From positions 62,001-126,000 of the forward strand of contig SUGL01000013.1 of assembly GCA_004963905.1 (NCBI GenBank): a stretch of 64,000 nt of DNA, in the 5' to 3' direction. Under the pieces are notes generated by a model. That model worked only from the letters and a program-made list of their open reading frames with translations, had not been told where the DNA came from and did no database searches. How positions within the stretch are numbered: the first letter of the stretch is position 1; each line of letters starts with the position of its first letter. The position numbers and the translations under genes were made by a program. Source of the stretch: Mesorhizobium sp. GTDB taxonomy: Bacteria > Pseudomonadota > Alphaproteobacteria > Rhizobiales > Rhizobiaceae. This document shows positions 1 through 9,024 of the stretch, piece by piece.

Positions 1-345
1 CTCTTCCGGCAATGACAGGAAGGCTTCCCGCACTTGCGAAAGGCGCACCGAGTGGTCCTGGGATGCCGCCATGTTCTGATCGGCGAGACGGCCGGCCTGC
101 TCGATGCGCGCTGCTTCCGACCGGCGTGCGCGCATGCGGTCGATGAAGATGTTGTGCACGATCGCGAGCAGCCAGGCGCGCAGGTTGCCGCCAGGACGGA
201 AAGTGCCGCGCCGCTCATAGGCGCGCACCAGCGCGTCGTGGACCAGATCCTCGGCATCGGCGCTGTCGCGCGTCAGCGAGCGCGCATAGCGCCGCAGCGA
301 GCCCAACTGCCCAACGATATCGAAGCGTGCCATCGACCGTTTCAT
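1..345 (-). CDS. ECF-family RNA polymerase sigma factor (partial, C-terminus outside window)
   Basis: The reverse strand reads a sigma-70 region 2: residues resembling SLRRYARSLTRDSADAEDLV followed by a DALVRAYER helix and the W-L-x-I-x-x-N-x-F-I-D core, then the start of a region 2-4 linker ending in LSLPEE at the window edge. This is the typical layout of an extracytoplasmic function sigma factor, which binds core RNA polymerase and redirects it to stress promoters. Region 4 lies beyond base 1, so subgroup and any anti-sigma partner cannot be judged. Two in-frame ATGs exist (345 and 333); 345 is taken, but a perfect hairpin abuts it, so 333 is possible. Confidence 0.8.
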   Translation of the reverse strand, partial: MKRSMARFDIVGQLGSLRRYARSLTRDSADAEDLVHDALVRAYERRGTFRPGGNLRAWLLAIVHNIFIDRMRARRSEAARIEQAGRLADQNMAASQDHSVRLSQVREAFLSLPEE

Positions 346-366
346 GCCCTGTTTACGGAACAGGGC
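346..366 (-). promoter_or_regulatory. Perfect inverted repeat directly upstream of the ECF sigma start codon
   Basis: GCCCTGTT (346-353) and AACAGGGC (359-366) form an 8-bp perfect stem with a 5-nt loop. It lies immediately 5' of the sigma factor ATG at 345, where the ribosome binding site would be. It could act as a translation-controlling hairpin or as a protein operator; function is inferred. Confidence 0.5.
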
Positions 367-461
367 AAGGTTTTAATCCCGATGGGGTGTGATTTCTGTA
401 TTGGCCGATGGCGCGCCTTCAGCCTTCGCCCGGTGTTCGGCGTATAGGAAACCGCTGGCGC

Positions 462-482
462 GATACGCTCGATTTGCGTATC
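462..482 (+). promoter_or_regulatory. Dyad GATACGC-N7-GCGTATC upstream of the aminotransferase
   Basis: GATACGC (462-468) and GCGTATC (476-482) are perfect 7-bp arms separated by 7 nt, 26 bp upstream of the aminotransferase ATG. Geometry and position fit a repressor operator overlapping the transcription start or 5' leader. No regulator is identified. Confidence 0.4.
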
Positions 483-508
483 ACTCCGCCGCCATTGGAG
501 CCTGATCG

Positions 509-1693
509 ATGTTCGAAAGCCTGCAGCCCGCGCCCGCCGACAAGATCCTTGCCTTGATCGGCCTCTACCGCGCCGACACGCGCCCCGGCAAGGTCGACCT
601 TGGTGTCGGCGTCTACAAGGACCGCGACGGCAAAACGCCCGTGATGCGTGCAGTGCGCGAGGCCGAGAAGCGGCTGCTCGCCAGCCAGGACACCAAAACC
701 TATCTCGGCCTTGCCGGCGATACCGTCTTCAACGCCGCGATGATCAAGCTCGCCTTCGGCGACAAGGCCGACCTTTCGCGCGTCCGCGCGGCCCAGGCGC
801 CTGGCGGCTCCGGCGCGCTGAGGCTCGTGGCCGAGCTTCTGCAGCGTACTCGTCCCGGTGCCACGGTGTGGCTCTCCGACCCGACCTGGCCGAACCACCT
901 GCCGGTGATGCGCGCGGCCGGCCTCAAGGTGCGCGACTATCCCTATTTCGACGCCGCTTCCGGCGCCGTCCGCTTCGACGACATGCTGGCGGCGCTCAAG
1001 ACCGCCAGCAGCGGCGACGTCGTGCTGCTGCATGGCTGCTGCCACAATCCAACCGGCGCCAATCTGGATACCGCACAGTGGGCAAAAGTCGCCGACGTGC
1101 TGGTTGAGCGCGGCCTGCTGCCCTTCGTCGACATCGCCTATCAGGGGTTTGGCGAAGGGCTCGACGCCGACGCCGCCGGCTTGCGCCTGCTCGCCGACAA
1201 GGTCCCGGAAATGGTCGTCGCCTCGAGCTGCTCGAAGAATTTTGCCGTCTATCGCGACCGCGTCGGTGCCGCGATGATCATGGCCAAGGACGGCGCGCAG
1301 GCGGACGTGGCGATGAGCCAGATGCTGGCGGCGGCGCGCGCGCTCTATTCGATGCCGCCGGACCATGGCGCGGCAGCGGTGCGCATGGTGCTCGAAGACG
1401 CCGCCCTGAGGAAGGACTGGGAGACGGAACTCGAGGAGATGCGGCTGCGCATGCTGAGACTTCGCGTCGCCTTCGCCGAGGCGCTGCGCCGGCAGTCCAA
1501 TTCCGACCGCTTCGATTTCGTCGCCAGCCATCGCGGCATGTTTTCCCGCCTCGGACTGACGGAAGCCCAAGTCGAGCGCCTGCGCACCGAGCACGCCGTC
1601 TACATGGTGGGCGACAGCCGCATCAACGTGGCCGGCCTGCCGGAAGACGGCATGGACGACCTCGCCAAGGCGATCGTCTCGGTGCTCGACTGA
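509..1693 (+). CDS. tyrB: Aromatic-amino-acid/aspartate aminotransferase (class I/II PLP enzyme)
   Basis: A 394-residue fold-type I aminotransferase of the AspC/TyrB family, which moves amino groups between aromatic or dicarboxylic amino acids and 2-oxoglutarate in the cytoplasm. Family landmarks are in place: the HNPTG block at 179-183, the Asp that pairs with the PLP ring nitrogen in FVDIAYQG (D208), and the Schiff-base lysine in SSCSKNF (K243). The N-terminal DLGVGVYKD block is typical of subgroup I-alpha. Length matches the family. It is monocistronic with mazG 80 bp downstream. The aromatic rather than aspartate preference follows usual rhizobial annotation and is not proved here. Confidence 0.9.
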   Translation: MFESLQPAPADKILALIGLYRADTRPGKVDLGVGVYKDRDGKTPVMRAVREAEKRLLASQDTKTYLGLAGDTVFNAAMIKLAFGDKADLSRVRAAQAPGGSGALRLVAELLQRTRPGATVWLSDPTWPNHLPVMRAAGLKVRDYPYFDAASGAVRFDDMLAALKTASSGDVVLLHGCCHNPTGANLDTAQWAKVADVLVERGLLPFVDIAYQGFGEGLDADAAGLRLLADKVPEMVVASSCSKNFAVYRDRVGAAMIMAKDGAQADVAMSQMLAAARALYSMPPDHGAAAVRMVLEDAALRKDWETELEEMRLRMLRLRVAFAEALRRQSNSDRFDFVASHRGMFSRLGLTEAQVERLRTEHAVYMVGDSRINVAGLPEDGMDDLAKAIVSVLD

Positions 1694-1774
1694 GAGCAGC
1701 GCAGCTGTGGACAATAGGCTTTTGCCAGCCGGCGGGATTGGTCGCCCGCCGCTGCGCGCGCTAGGGTTTGTCGC

Positions 1775-2599
1775 ATGAAACCCTCGAAAGACATTTCCCG
1801 GCTGATCGAGATCATGGCGGCGCTGAGAGCGCCAAAGACCGGCTGCCCGTGGGACATCGAGCAGAATTTCTCCACCATAGCGCCCTACACGATCGAGGAA
1901 GCCTATGAAGTTGCCGACGCGATCGCGCGGGGCGATTTGGACGATCTGCGCGAGGAACTGGGCGACCTTCTGCTGCAGGTCGTCTACCACGCGCAGATGG
2001 CGCAAGAGGCCGGCGAATTCGCCTTCGGCGACGTTGTCGAAGCCATCACCACCAAGATGATCCGCCGCCACCCGCATGTCTTCGGCGACGAGAAGGCGCG
2101 CAGCGCCGGCATGGCCAAGGGCATGTGGGAGAAGATCAAGGCGGCGGAGAAGGCCGACAAGCGCAACGCCCGCATCGCGCGCGGCCTCGACCCGGAAGAT
2201 CACGGCAAGGGCTATCTCGACAGCGTGCCGGTGGCGCTCCCTGCCCTAACCCGCGCGCTGAAGCTGCAGGAGAAGGCCGCTCGCGTCGGCTTCGACTGGA
2301 GCGAGGCAGCCCCCATCCTCGACAAGATAGAGGAAGAGATCGGCGAATTGCGCGAGGCGCTTGCCAAGGGCGACGCTGCGCCGATCAAGGACGAATTCGG
2401 CGACATGCTGTTTGCCATCGTCAATCTCGGCCGTCATCTCAAGCTCGATCCCGAAGCCTCGCTCAGCGGCACCAATGAGAAATTCCGCTCGCGCTTCCAT
2501 TATGTGGAGCAGGCTCTGGAGGCTTCCGGCCGTTCGCTGGAGAAAGCGACGCTGGACGAGATGGAAGCGCTCTGGCAGCAGGCCAAAAGCGAAAGATAA
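1775..2599 (+). CDS. mazG: Nucleoside triphosphate pyrophosphohydrolase MazG
   Basis: A 274-residue MazG with the two tandem all-alpha NTP-PPase domains of the long form. The first domain shows GCPWD near residue 23 and the metal-binding EEAYE (41-45) and EELGD (60-64) helices. The second repeats the pattern with EIEEEIGELREA and DEFGDMLFA near 190-220. The enzyme hydrolyses non-canonical NTPs to NMP and PPi and influences (p)ppGpp levels in other bacteria. The gene converges with hflX; the 59-bp gap between their stops holds an 8-bp inverted repeat (2607-2614 and 2643-2650). Confidence 0.95.
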   Translation: MKPSKDISRLIEIMAALRAPKTGCPWDIEQNFSTIAPYTIEEAYEVADAIARGDLDDLREELGDLLLQVVYHAQMAQEAGEFAFGDVVEAITTKMIRRHPHVFGDEKARSAGMAKGMWEKIKAAEKADKRNARIARGLDPEDHGKGYLDSVPVALPALTRALKLQEKAARVGFDWSEAAPILDKIEEEIGELREALAKGDAAPIKDEFGDMLFAIVNLGRHLKLDPEASLSGTNEKFRSRFHYVEQALEASGRSLEKATLDEMEALWQQAKSER

Positions 2600-2658
2600 G
2601 TTTTACGCAATCCCGGACGGAAAACCGCTACAGACTTTTCCTGGGATTGCTCAGCGGC

Positions 2659-4044
2659 TTAGCCGCTGTTCTTGCGGTGCAACCTGCTGTCGATTTCCTG
2701 CCTGGCGCTGTGCGTCGCCGTCAGCGAGATGGTGACGCTGCCGTCCTCATTGTCGCTCCGTGAAACGACGTCGCCGTTGCGGTAGAGCCAGTCGACCTGG
2801 CCGAGCTCGGCGGGGCTCAACGTCACCGTCATGGTTTCCAACTCGCCCGACACCCTGGTCTCGATGAGCGCCTTCAGCGCGTCGATCCCCTCGCCGGTCG
2901 CTGCCGATATCGCGATCGGCGGCGCCTTGCCGCCGGCGCTCTCGGCCAGCAGACGCTCGCGATTGCCTTCGTCGAGCAGGTCGATCTTGCTCCACACCTC
3001 GATGACGCGATCTGTGTCGGCCGCATCGACGCCGAGATCACCAAGAATGCGCTCGACATCCTCGGCCTGGGCGGCGGTGTCCGGATCGAAAATGTCGCGC
3101 AGATGCAGCACGAGGTCGGCCTCGACGACCTCTTCCAGCGTCGCCCGGAAGGCCGCGACCAGATGCGTCGGCAGGTCCGAGATGAAGCCGACCGTATCCG
3201 ACAGGATGATCGGCGTGCCGTGCGGCAGCCGTACGCGGCGCAATGTCGGATCGAGCGTGGCGAACAGCATGTCCTCGGCCAGCACCCCTGCCCCGGTCAG
3301 CCGGTTGAACAGCGTCGACTTTCCGGCATTGGTGTAGCCGACGATCGCCACAACCGGAAATGGCACCTTCTTGCGCTTGGCCCGATGCAGGTCGCGCGTG
3401 CGCCGAACCGTTTCCAGCTCGTGCTTCAGCTTGGTGATCTTGTCCTGCAGGATGCGCCGGTCCGACTCGATCTGCGTTTCGCCGGGACCGCCGAGGAAAC
3501 CGGCGCCGCCGCGCTGCCGCTCGAGGTGGGTCCAGCTGCGCACCAGCCGGCCCTTCTGGTAGTTGAGATGCGCCAGCTCGACCTGGAGGGTGCCTTCCTT
3601 GGTCCTGGCACGCTCGCCGAAGATCTCGAGAATGAGCCCGGTGCGGTCGAGCACCTTGGCGTTCAGCTCCTTCTCGAGATTGCGCTGCTGCACCGGCGTC
3701 AGCGGATGGTCGACGATGACCAGCTCCGCCTTGCGCTCCTTCACGATGTCGGCAAACTCCGCCACCTTGCCGCTGCCGAGCAGCGTTGCCGGGCGCGGAT
3801 CGGCGACCGTCACCACCGCCGTGTGCACCGGATCGAGGTCGATGGCGCTGACGAGCCCGACCGCCTCGTCGTGGCGGGCGTCCGCCGAGCGACTCAGGCG
3901 CGGGCGGCTCGAATCGTCGTCGCCGCGCGGCTGGCGCGTAAGCACCGGCACAATGACGACCGCCCGGGTCGGATCCTTGGCTTCCGGCCCGAGCTGGTGT
4001 CCTTGTTTCCCGCGAACGCTGCGGTCCGCGTCCTTCTCACGTGC
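2659..4044 (-). CDS. hflX: GTPase HflX (ribosome-associated)
   Basis: HflX GTPase, about 460 residues. The N-terminal HflX domain ends in the family signature GGPGETQIE (near 186-194); the G domain follows with the P-loop GYTNAGKST (near 237-245), DTVGF switch II (near 284-288) and a SKID nucleotide-specificity motif. HflX splits or rescues stalled ribosomes, notably after heat stress. It is immediately downstream of hfq, as in most proteobacteria. The start is uncertain: no ATG is in frame near the hfq stop, and the earliest initiator is a TTG at 4047 touching that stop; the end given here leaves it open by one codon. Confidence 0.9.
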   Translation of the reverse strand, partial: AREKDADRSVRGKQGHQLGPEAKDPTRAVVIVPVLTRQPRGDDDSSRPRLSRSADARHDEAVGLVSAIDLDPVHTAVVTVADPRPATLLGSGKVAEFADIVKERKAELVIVDHPLTPVQQRNLEKELNAKVLDRTGLILEIFGERARTKEGTLQVELAHLNYQKGRLVRSWTHLERQRGGAGFLGGPGETQIESDRRILQDKITKLKHELETVRRTRDLHRAKRKKVPFPVVAIVGYTNAGKSTLFNRLTGAGVLAEDMLFATLDPTLRRVRLPHGTPIILSDTVGFISDLPTHLVAAFRATLEEVVEADLVLHLRDIFDPDTAAQAEDVERILGDLGVDAADTDRVIEVWSKIDLLDEGNRERLLAESAGGKAPPIAISAATGEGIDALKALIETRVSGELETMTVTLSPAELGQVDWLYRNGDVVSRSDNEDGSVTISLTATHSARQEIDSRLHRKNSG

Positions 4045-4047
4045 CAA

Positions 4048-4293
4048 TCAGGCGCCCTGGCTTTCCTCGCCATCGAACATCTGAACCGGCTGGCTCGGCA
4101 TGATCGTGGAAATGGCGTGCTTGTAGACGAGCTGGGAATGCCCGTCGCGCCGCAACAACACACAGAAATTGTCGAACGAAGTGACGACGCCGGTCAGCTT
4201 CACACCGTTGATGAGGAAGATGGTAAGTGGATTTTTGCTCTTGCGAACTGAATTCAGGAACAGGTCCTGAAGGTTTTGCGATCGTTCCGCCAT
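4048..4293 (-). CDS. hfq: RNA chaperone Hfq
   Basis: An 81-residue Sm-like protein. The Sm1 region ([20 protein letters not shown]) and the Sm2 motif YKHAIST are nearly identical to Hfq across bacteria. Hfq forms a hexameric ring that pairs small RNAs with mRNAs; in rhizobia it also affects nif regulation. The ATG at 4293 gives the canonical MAERSQNL start; longer upstream frames have no homology. hflX follows without a gap, making the classical hfq-hflX pair. Confidence 0.97.
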   Translation of the reverse strand: MAERSQNLQDLFLNSVRKSKNPLTIFLINGVKLTGVVTSFDNFCVLLRRDGHSQLVYKHAISTIMPSQPVQMFDGEESQGA

Positions 4294-4436
4294 TGTTTTT
4301 GTCTTTCGCCGATCCCCTTCGGTCTGCGGGCCAATGCGCCAAATTACGCGGCACCTGTCAAGCGCGCAAACCCCCTCTTGCCGCCTAGACGACAAGCAGA
4401 ACGAGATAGTTGAGGTTCATTCCACCTTTGCGGTTA

Positions 4437-5300
4437 TCAGGCTGGACTTTTTTCCGCAACGTCAAAAAAAGCCTGCCGCAACGAAAGTGTCATAGAACCA
4501 GGGTGGCCGTTTGCAATCGGCGCGCCGTCGATTTCGACAACCGGCATGGCGATCGTGGTCGCGGAACTGATGAAAGCCTCGCGCGCGGCCTTGGCCTCGG
4601 CGACCGAAAACCCGCGTTCCTCAATCTTCAGACCCAGCTTGGCGGCGACGTCGAAGAGCGTGGTGCGCGTGATGCCGCGCAGAATGCCGTGTTCGGCCGG
4701 CCGCGTCACCAGAACGCCGTCCCAGGTGATGATCCATGCGTTGGACGAACCACCTTCCTTGACTGTGCCATCGGTGTCGACGAACCAAGCCTCCTGGGCG
4801 CCGGCCTCCTTGGCCTTCTGCTTGGCGAGCACGTTGGGCAAGAGGCCGGTGCTCTTGATATCGACGCGGTCCCAGCGATTCTCGGGCACGGTGATGACCT
4901 TGATGCCGGTTTCTACCCGCTTGGCCGCCGCAGCGGGATCGGCCTTTTTGGCGGTTATCACCAGCGACGACTTGGTGTCGGCCGATGGGAAAAAGAATTC
5001 GCGGCTGGCGACGCCGCGCGTCACCTGGACATAGACCAGGCCGGTGACGACGCGGTTGCGGCGCACGACCTCGCGCAGCAGCATCGGCAGCACGCCCTCC
5101 GAGACGGGCCAGGCGATCGACAATTCCTTCAGCGAGCGCTTGAGCCGGGCAAGATGGCGCGGCATGTCGACTATATAGCCGCGCGCCACCTCACAGACCT
5201 CGTAGACGCCGTCGGCGAACTGGTAGCCGCGATCCTCGATATGGACGCGGGCTTCAGCATGGGCGACGTAGCGCCCGTTGACATAGGCAATGCGCGGCAT
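4437..5300 (-). CDS. dat: D-amino acid aminotransferase (class IV PLP enzyme)
   Basis: A 287-residue fold-type IV aminotransferase, interconverting D-alanine/2-oxoglutarate with pyruvate/D-glutamate for peptidoglycan or D-amino acid catabolism. The catalytic lysine lies in DIKSTGLLPNVLAK (K149), the same context as in D-alanine transaminases, and the EGGSSN segment that holds the PLP phosphate region follows near 195. It sits between ntrX and hfq, on the same strand as both. A branched-chain or 4-amino-4-deoxychorismate lyase role is less likely because of the DIKS-LLPN context. Confidence 0.9.
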   Translation of the reverse strand: MPRIAYVNGRYVAHAEARVHIEDRGYQFADGVYEVCEVARGYIVDMPRHLARLKRSLKELSIAWPVSEGVLPMLLREVVRRNRVVTGLVYVQVTRGVASREFFFPSADTKSSLVITAKKADPAAAAKRVETGIKVITVPENRWDRVDIKSTGLLPNVLAKQKAKEAGAQEAWFVDTDGTVKEGGSSNAWIITWDGVLVTRPAEHGILRGITRTTLFDVAAKLGLKIEERGFSVAEAKAAREAFISSATTIAMPVVEIDGAPIANGHPGSMTLSLRQAFFDVAEKSPA

Positions 5301-5381
5301 GAGCTACCTCAGGGAAATGTCCGGCTTTCTTAGGCGATTCCGCCGCTGCCGTAATGTACAATCGCGTGGGCCAAGCGACAG

Positions 5382-6743
5382 CTATACGCCCAGCGACTTC
5401 AGCTTGCGGTGCAAGGCCGAGCGCTCCATGCCGATGAACTCGGCTGTCTTCGAGATGTTGCCGCCGAAGCGGTTGATCTGGGCGATCAGATAGTCCTTCT
5501 CGAACTGCTCGCGTGCCTCGCGCAGCGGCAGCGCCATGATGTGCTGGTCCGACTGGTTCGGCGTGCGCGGCATGACGTCGCCGATCTCGGAGGGAAGAAG
5601 GTCGGCGGTGATCGGCGCATCGACGTCGCCGCCACGCGCCAGGATCATCAGCCGCTCGACATTGTTGCGGAGCTGGCGGACGTTGCCCGGCCAGTTGTGC
5701 GCCTGCAGCACGGCCAAAGCGTCGTCGCCGATGCGGCGCGGCCTGATGCCGGCCTGGCGCGCGATCTGCTTCATGAAATTGTCTACGAGGTACGGAATGT
5801 CCTCGCGCCGCTCGGCTAGACCCGGCACCATGACCGGAACGACCGCCAGGCGATGATAGAGGTCCTCGCGGAAGCGGCCGTCGGCGATCATCGCCTCCAG
5901 GTTTTGCGAGGTCGAGGAGATGATGCGGACATCGACCTTGACCCGCTTGGTGCCGCCTACCCGCTCGAACTGCTGCTCGACCAGCACACGCAGGATCTTG
6001 TTCTGCGTCTCGCGCGGCATGTCGGCCACCTCATCGATGTAGAGGATGCCGCGATGTGCCTCCTCCAGCGCGCCGACCTTGCGTTCGGTGCCGTTCGATT
6101 CGGTGCCGAACAGCTCGACCTCCATGCGTTCCGGCGTGATGGTGGCGGCGCTCAGCGTCACGAAGGGTCCCGTCTTGCGCGCCGACAGCGCGTGGATGGC
6201 GCGCGCCGTCAGTTCCTTGCCGGAGCCGGACGGGCCGATGATCATGATGCGGCTGTTGGTCGGCGCGACGCGCTCTATGGTCTGCCGCAACTGGCTCATC
6301 GCCGACGACATGCCGATCAGGTCGAAGGTTTCGCCGCTGCGCAGCTTGAGGTCGGAGACCTCGCGTCGCAACTTGGACGTTTCCAGCGCGCGTTCGGCAA
6401 CCAGGATGAGACGGTCGGCCTTGAACGGCTTTTCGATGAAATCATAAGCGCCGCGACGGATGGCGGAAACCGCGGTTTCGATGTTGCCGTGGCCGGAGAT
6501 CATCACCACCGGCATGTTCGGATGCATCGTCTTGATCTCGTCGAGCAGCGCCAGACCGTCGAGACGCGAGCCCTGCAGCCAGATATCGAGGAAAATCAGC
6601 CGCGGCGCGCGATCGGCAATTGCTGCAAGCGCGCTGTCGGCATCGTGTGCCGTGCGGGTTTCGTGACCTTCGTCGCTCAGGATACCGGCGACGAGCTCGC
6701 GGATGTCTTCCTCGTCATCGACGATGAGAATATCAGACGCCAT
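5382..6743 (-). CDS. ntrX: Nitrogen response regulator NtrX
   Basis: A 453-residue response regulator: receiver domain with phosphoacceptor D53 (FLDIWLQ), AAA+ domain with Walker A GPSGSGKE and Walker B ILYIDEVADMP, and a C-terminal Fis-type HTH ending in ALHRKLKSLGV. Partner of NtrY in control of nitrogen and redox functions in alphaproteobacteria. The GAFTGA loop that contacts sigma-54 is absent (the segment reads ELFGTESNGTERKVG), as known for NtrX, so it probably does not activate sigma-54 directly. Start at 6743 yields MASDILIVDDEED and overlaps the ntrY end by 11 bp. Confidence 0.95.
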   Translation of the reverse strand: MASDILIVDDEEDIRELVAGILSDEGHETRTAHDADSALAAIADRAPRLIFLDIWLQGSRLDGLALLDEIKTMHPNMPVVMISGHGNIETAVSAIRRGAYDFIEKPFKADRLILVAERALETSKLRREVSDLKLRSGETFDLIGMSSAMSQLRQTIERVAPTNSRIMIIGPSGSGKELTARAIHALSARKTGPFVTLSAATITPERMEVELFGTESNGTERKVGALEEAHRGILYIDEVADMPRETQNKILRVLVEQQFERVGGTKRVKVDVRIISSTSQNLEAMIADGRFREDLYHRLAVVPVMVPGLAERREDIPYLVDNFMKQIARQAGIRPRRIGDDALAVLQAHNWPGNVRQLRNNVERLMILARGGDVDAPITADLLPSEIGDVMPRTPNQSDQHIMALPLREAREQFEKDYLIAQINRFGGNISKTAEFIGMERSALHRKLKSLGV

Positions 6744-9024
6744 TACCGACCTTTTCAGTTTCTCGTTCGTGTTGGTTGCGGCCTTCGCCGCGTGGCGGCG
6801 CGGCAACGACCGCTGCCGGCGGCAGGATGATCGAGATCATCGCGCCCCGGCCGCCGTGGAAATCCGGCGGCGCGTCGTGCAGCTCGAGCCGGCCGCCATG
6901 GTCCTCCACGATCTTCTTGACGATAGCGAGGCCAAGGCCGGTGCCTTTTTCGCGCGTCGTCATGTAGGGCTCGAGCAACCTCTGCCGATTCTCGCGCGGC
7001 AGCCCTCTGCCGTTGTCTATAACGTCGATTCTTATGGCGCCATCTTGGCGCCCGGCTTGAATCCGGATTGTGCCGTCGGAGCGATCTTCCGCATCAAGTC
7101 CGTCAATGGCCTCGGCGGCATTCTTGATGACGTTGCCGAAGGCCTGCGCCATCAGACGGCTGTCGAAGGTGCCCTTGAGCGGCTCGTTGCCGAAATCGCG
7201 CTGGAAAGCAATGTCGGAGCGGCTGACTTCCACCAGGAATGACGCCTCACGCAACGACTCGCGCAGATCGATGACCTTCATCTCCGGTTTCGGCATGCGG
7301 GCAAAGGCCGAGAATTCGTCGACCATGCGGCCGATGTCCTCGACCTGGCGGATGATGGTGTCGGTGCACTGATCGAAGACCTCGCGGTCCTCGGTGATGA
7401 CCTTGCCGTAGCGGCGCCTGATGCGCTCGGCCGACAGCTGGATCGGCGTCAACGGATTCTTGATCTCATGTGCAATGCGCCGCGCGACGTCCGCCCAGGC
7501 CGACGAGCGCTGCGCCTGGACCAGATCGGTGATGTCGTCGACAGTGACCACATAGGATTTTTCTTCCGCGCCCTCGTCGTCCGCCTCGACTGTGATCTGG
7601 ACATTGAAGGTCCGTTCCATGCCGGTGCGGAAGAAGGTCACCTGCTCGCGATAGACCGGCTTGCCGGACTGGCGCCCGATCTCGAAGACGCGGCCGACAT
7701 GCGGCAGGATAGCCGAGAGGTTCTGTCCGAGCGCCGCGCTTGCAGAGATCGCCAGCATGGTCTCGGCGGAGCGGTTGACGATGGTGATGATGCCGTAAGA
7801 GTCGACACCGATAACGCCGGCGGTGACACCGGCAAGCACGGCTTCGGAGAAGCGCCGCCGCTCGTCGATCAGATCCTTGGCGGAAAGAAGCTCGTTTCGC
7901 TGCGATTTGAGCTCGAGGATCATGTTGTTGAAGGTTTCGCCGAGCGAGGCGACGTCGCCGTCGGATTGGCGCACGGGGACGGCGACGTCGAGATTGCCGG
8001 TCGCCACCTCGTCGGCCGCGCCGATCAACTGGCGGATCGGCCGCACTAGCCGGTCGGCGACCGCAATGCCGGTCCAGATCGCCGACAGGATGATGATCAG
8101 CGTCAGCGACAAATAGGGCAGCGCGAAGGCAACCTGGGAGGTCCGGCGGTTGTCCTCGAGGTTGCGGTATTCGTCGGTGTTGGATTTGACGATTTGGCGC
8201 GCGCGGATCACTTCGGGGTCGACCAAGCGGATCGTATAGAGGTAAAGGCCCTCGATCTCGCGCAGCTTGACGATGGCGCCCATGATGTTGCGGGTGCGCG
8301 GCTCGATCAGCACCGGTTTGCCGTCGACGGCGCTGCCGACGGCGCCCGGCGGCGGCTCGGGCATGGCGAAGTCGGCATCGGTCTTGGCGCTCATCACGAA
8401 CGAGCCGTCGGGCTTGATCAGCGCTGCATGCGCCAGCCCGCGGCCGACTGCTTCCTTGTTCATGAGATCGAGGAAACCGGTGCGATCGAGACCATAGAGC
8501 GTGCGTGAGGCGTCGAGATCATAGGCCATCGACAGCGTCGTGCCCTGCAAGTTGCGCGCATTTTCCTGGACGTAGGCGTCCGCGATCGACAGCGACGAAT
8601 TGACGATGGTCTTGGTGCGGATCTCGAACCAGCGGTCGAGGCCGATGTCGAGCGTGATCGAGGCGATGATCGCCACCATGATCGCCGGAATGGCGGCGAC
8701 CAGCGCGAACATGGCAACGATGCGCACATGCAGCCGCGAAGCAGCCCTGCCATGCCGCCGTGCCATGACGATGCGACGCACCTCGCGGGCGACCAGCGCG
8801 ATCAAGAACAGGACAAAGACGGCATTGAGCGCGATCAGCGCCCAGGTCGTGTTGGCGTTGGGTGCGATCGGCGTCGCACCGACCAGAATGGCGAACGAGA
8901 TCGCTGCCGTGATCATAGCGCCTACGATCGCGACCACGCCAGGCAGCGCCAGCAGCCGGCGGCCGTCGCGAACGTCGGCCCGGCTGAAAACCGGTTGGTT
9001 CAGTGTTGGAGCCTCAGCAGCCAT
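6733..9024 (-). CDS. ntrY: Nitrogen sensor histidine kinase NtrY
   Basis: A 763-residue membrane kinase. Three hydrophobic helices occupy about residues 27-140, a periplasmic sensor region follows, then another helix near 300, a HAMP domain (RLVRPIRQLIGAADEV), a PAS domain, and the HisKA/HATPase module with the phosphoacceptor His in [17 protein letters not shown] (about residue 518) and the G-box GTGLGLAIVKK. It phosphorylates NtrX. The reading frame is intact and overlaps ntrX, so the two are translationally coupled. Confidence 0.95.
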   Translation of the reverse strand: MAAEAPTLNQPVFSRADVRDGRRLLALPGVVAIVGAMITAAISFAILVGATPIAPNANTTWALIALNAVFVLFLIALVAREVRRIVMARRHGRAASRLHVRIVAMFALVAAIPAIMVAIIASITLDIGLDRWFEIRTKTIVNSSLSIADAYVQENARNLQGTTLSMAYDLDASRTLYGLDRTGFLDLMNKEAVGRGLAHAALIKPDGSFVMSAKTDADFAMPEPPPGAVGSAVDGKPVLIEPRTRNIMGAIVKLREIEGLYLYTIRLVDPEVIRARQIVKSNTDEYRNLEDNRRTSQVAFALPYLSLTLIIILSAIWTGIAVADRLVRPIRQLIGAADEVATGNLDVAVPVRQSDGDVASLGETFNNMILELKSQRNELLSAKDLIDERRRFSEAVLAGVTAGVIGVDSYGIITIVNRSAETMLAISASAALGQNLSAILPHVGRVFEIGRQSGKPVYREQVTFFRTGMERTFNVQITVEADDEGAEEKSYVVTVDDITDLVQAQRSSAWADVARRIAHEIKNPLTPIQLSAERIRRRYGKVITEDREVFDQCTDTIIRQVEDIGRMVDEFSAFARMPKPEMKVIDLRESLREASFLVEVSRSDIAFQRDFGNEPLKGTFDSRLMAQAFGNVIKNAAEAIDGLDAEDRSDGTIRIQAGRQDGAIRIDVIDNGRGLPRENRQRLLEPYMTTREKGTGLGLAIVKKIVEDHGGRLELHDAPPDFHGGRGAMISIILPPAAVVAAPPRGEGRNQHERETEKVGNGV

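Noticed and set aside
419..2203. A 594-codon minus-strand frame over the aminotransferase and mazG
   Set aside because: Both plus-strand genes are clear family members; the antisense frame has low-complexity composition only.
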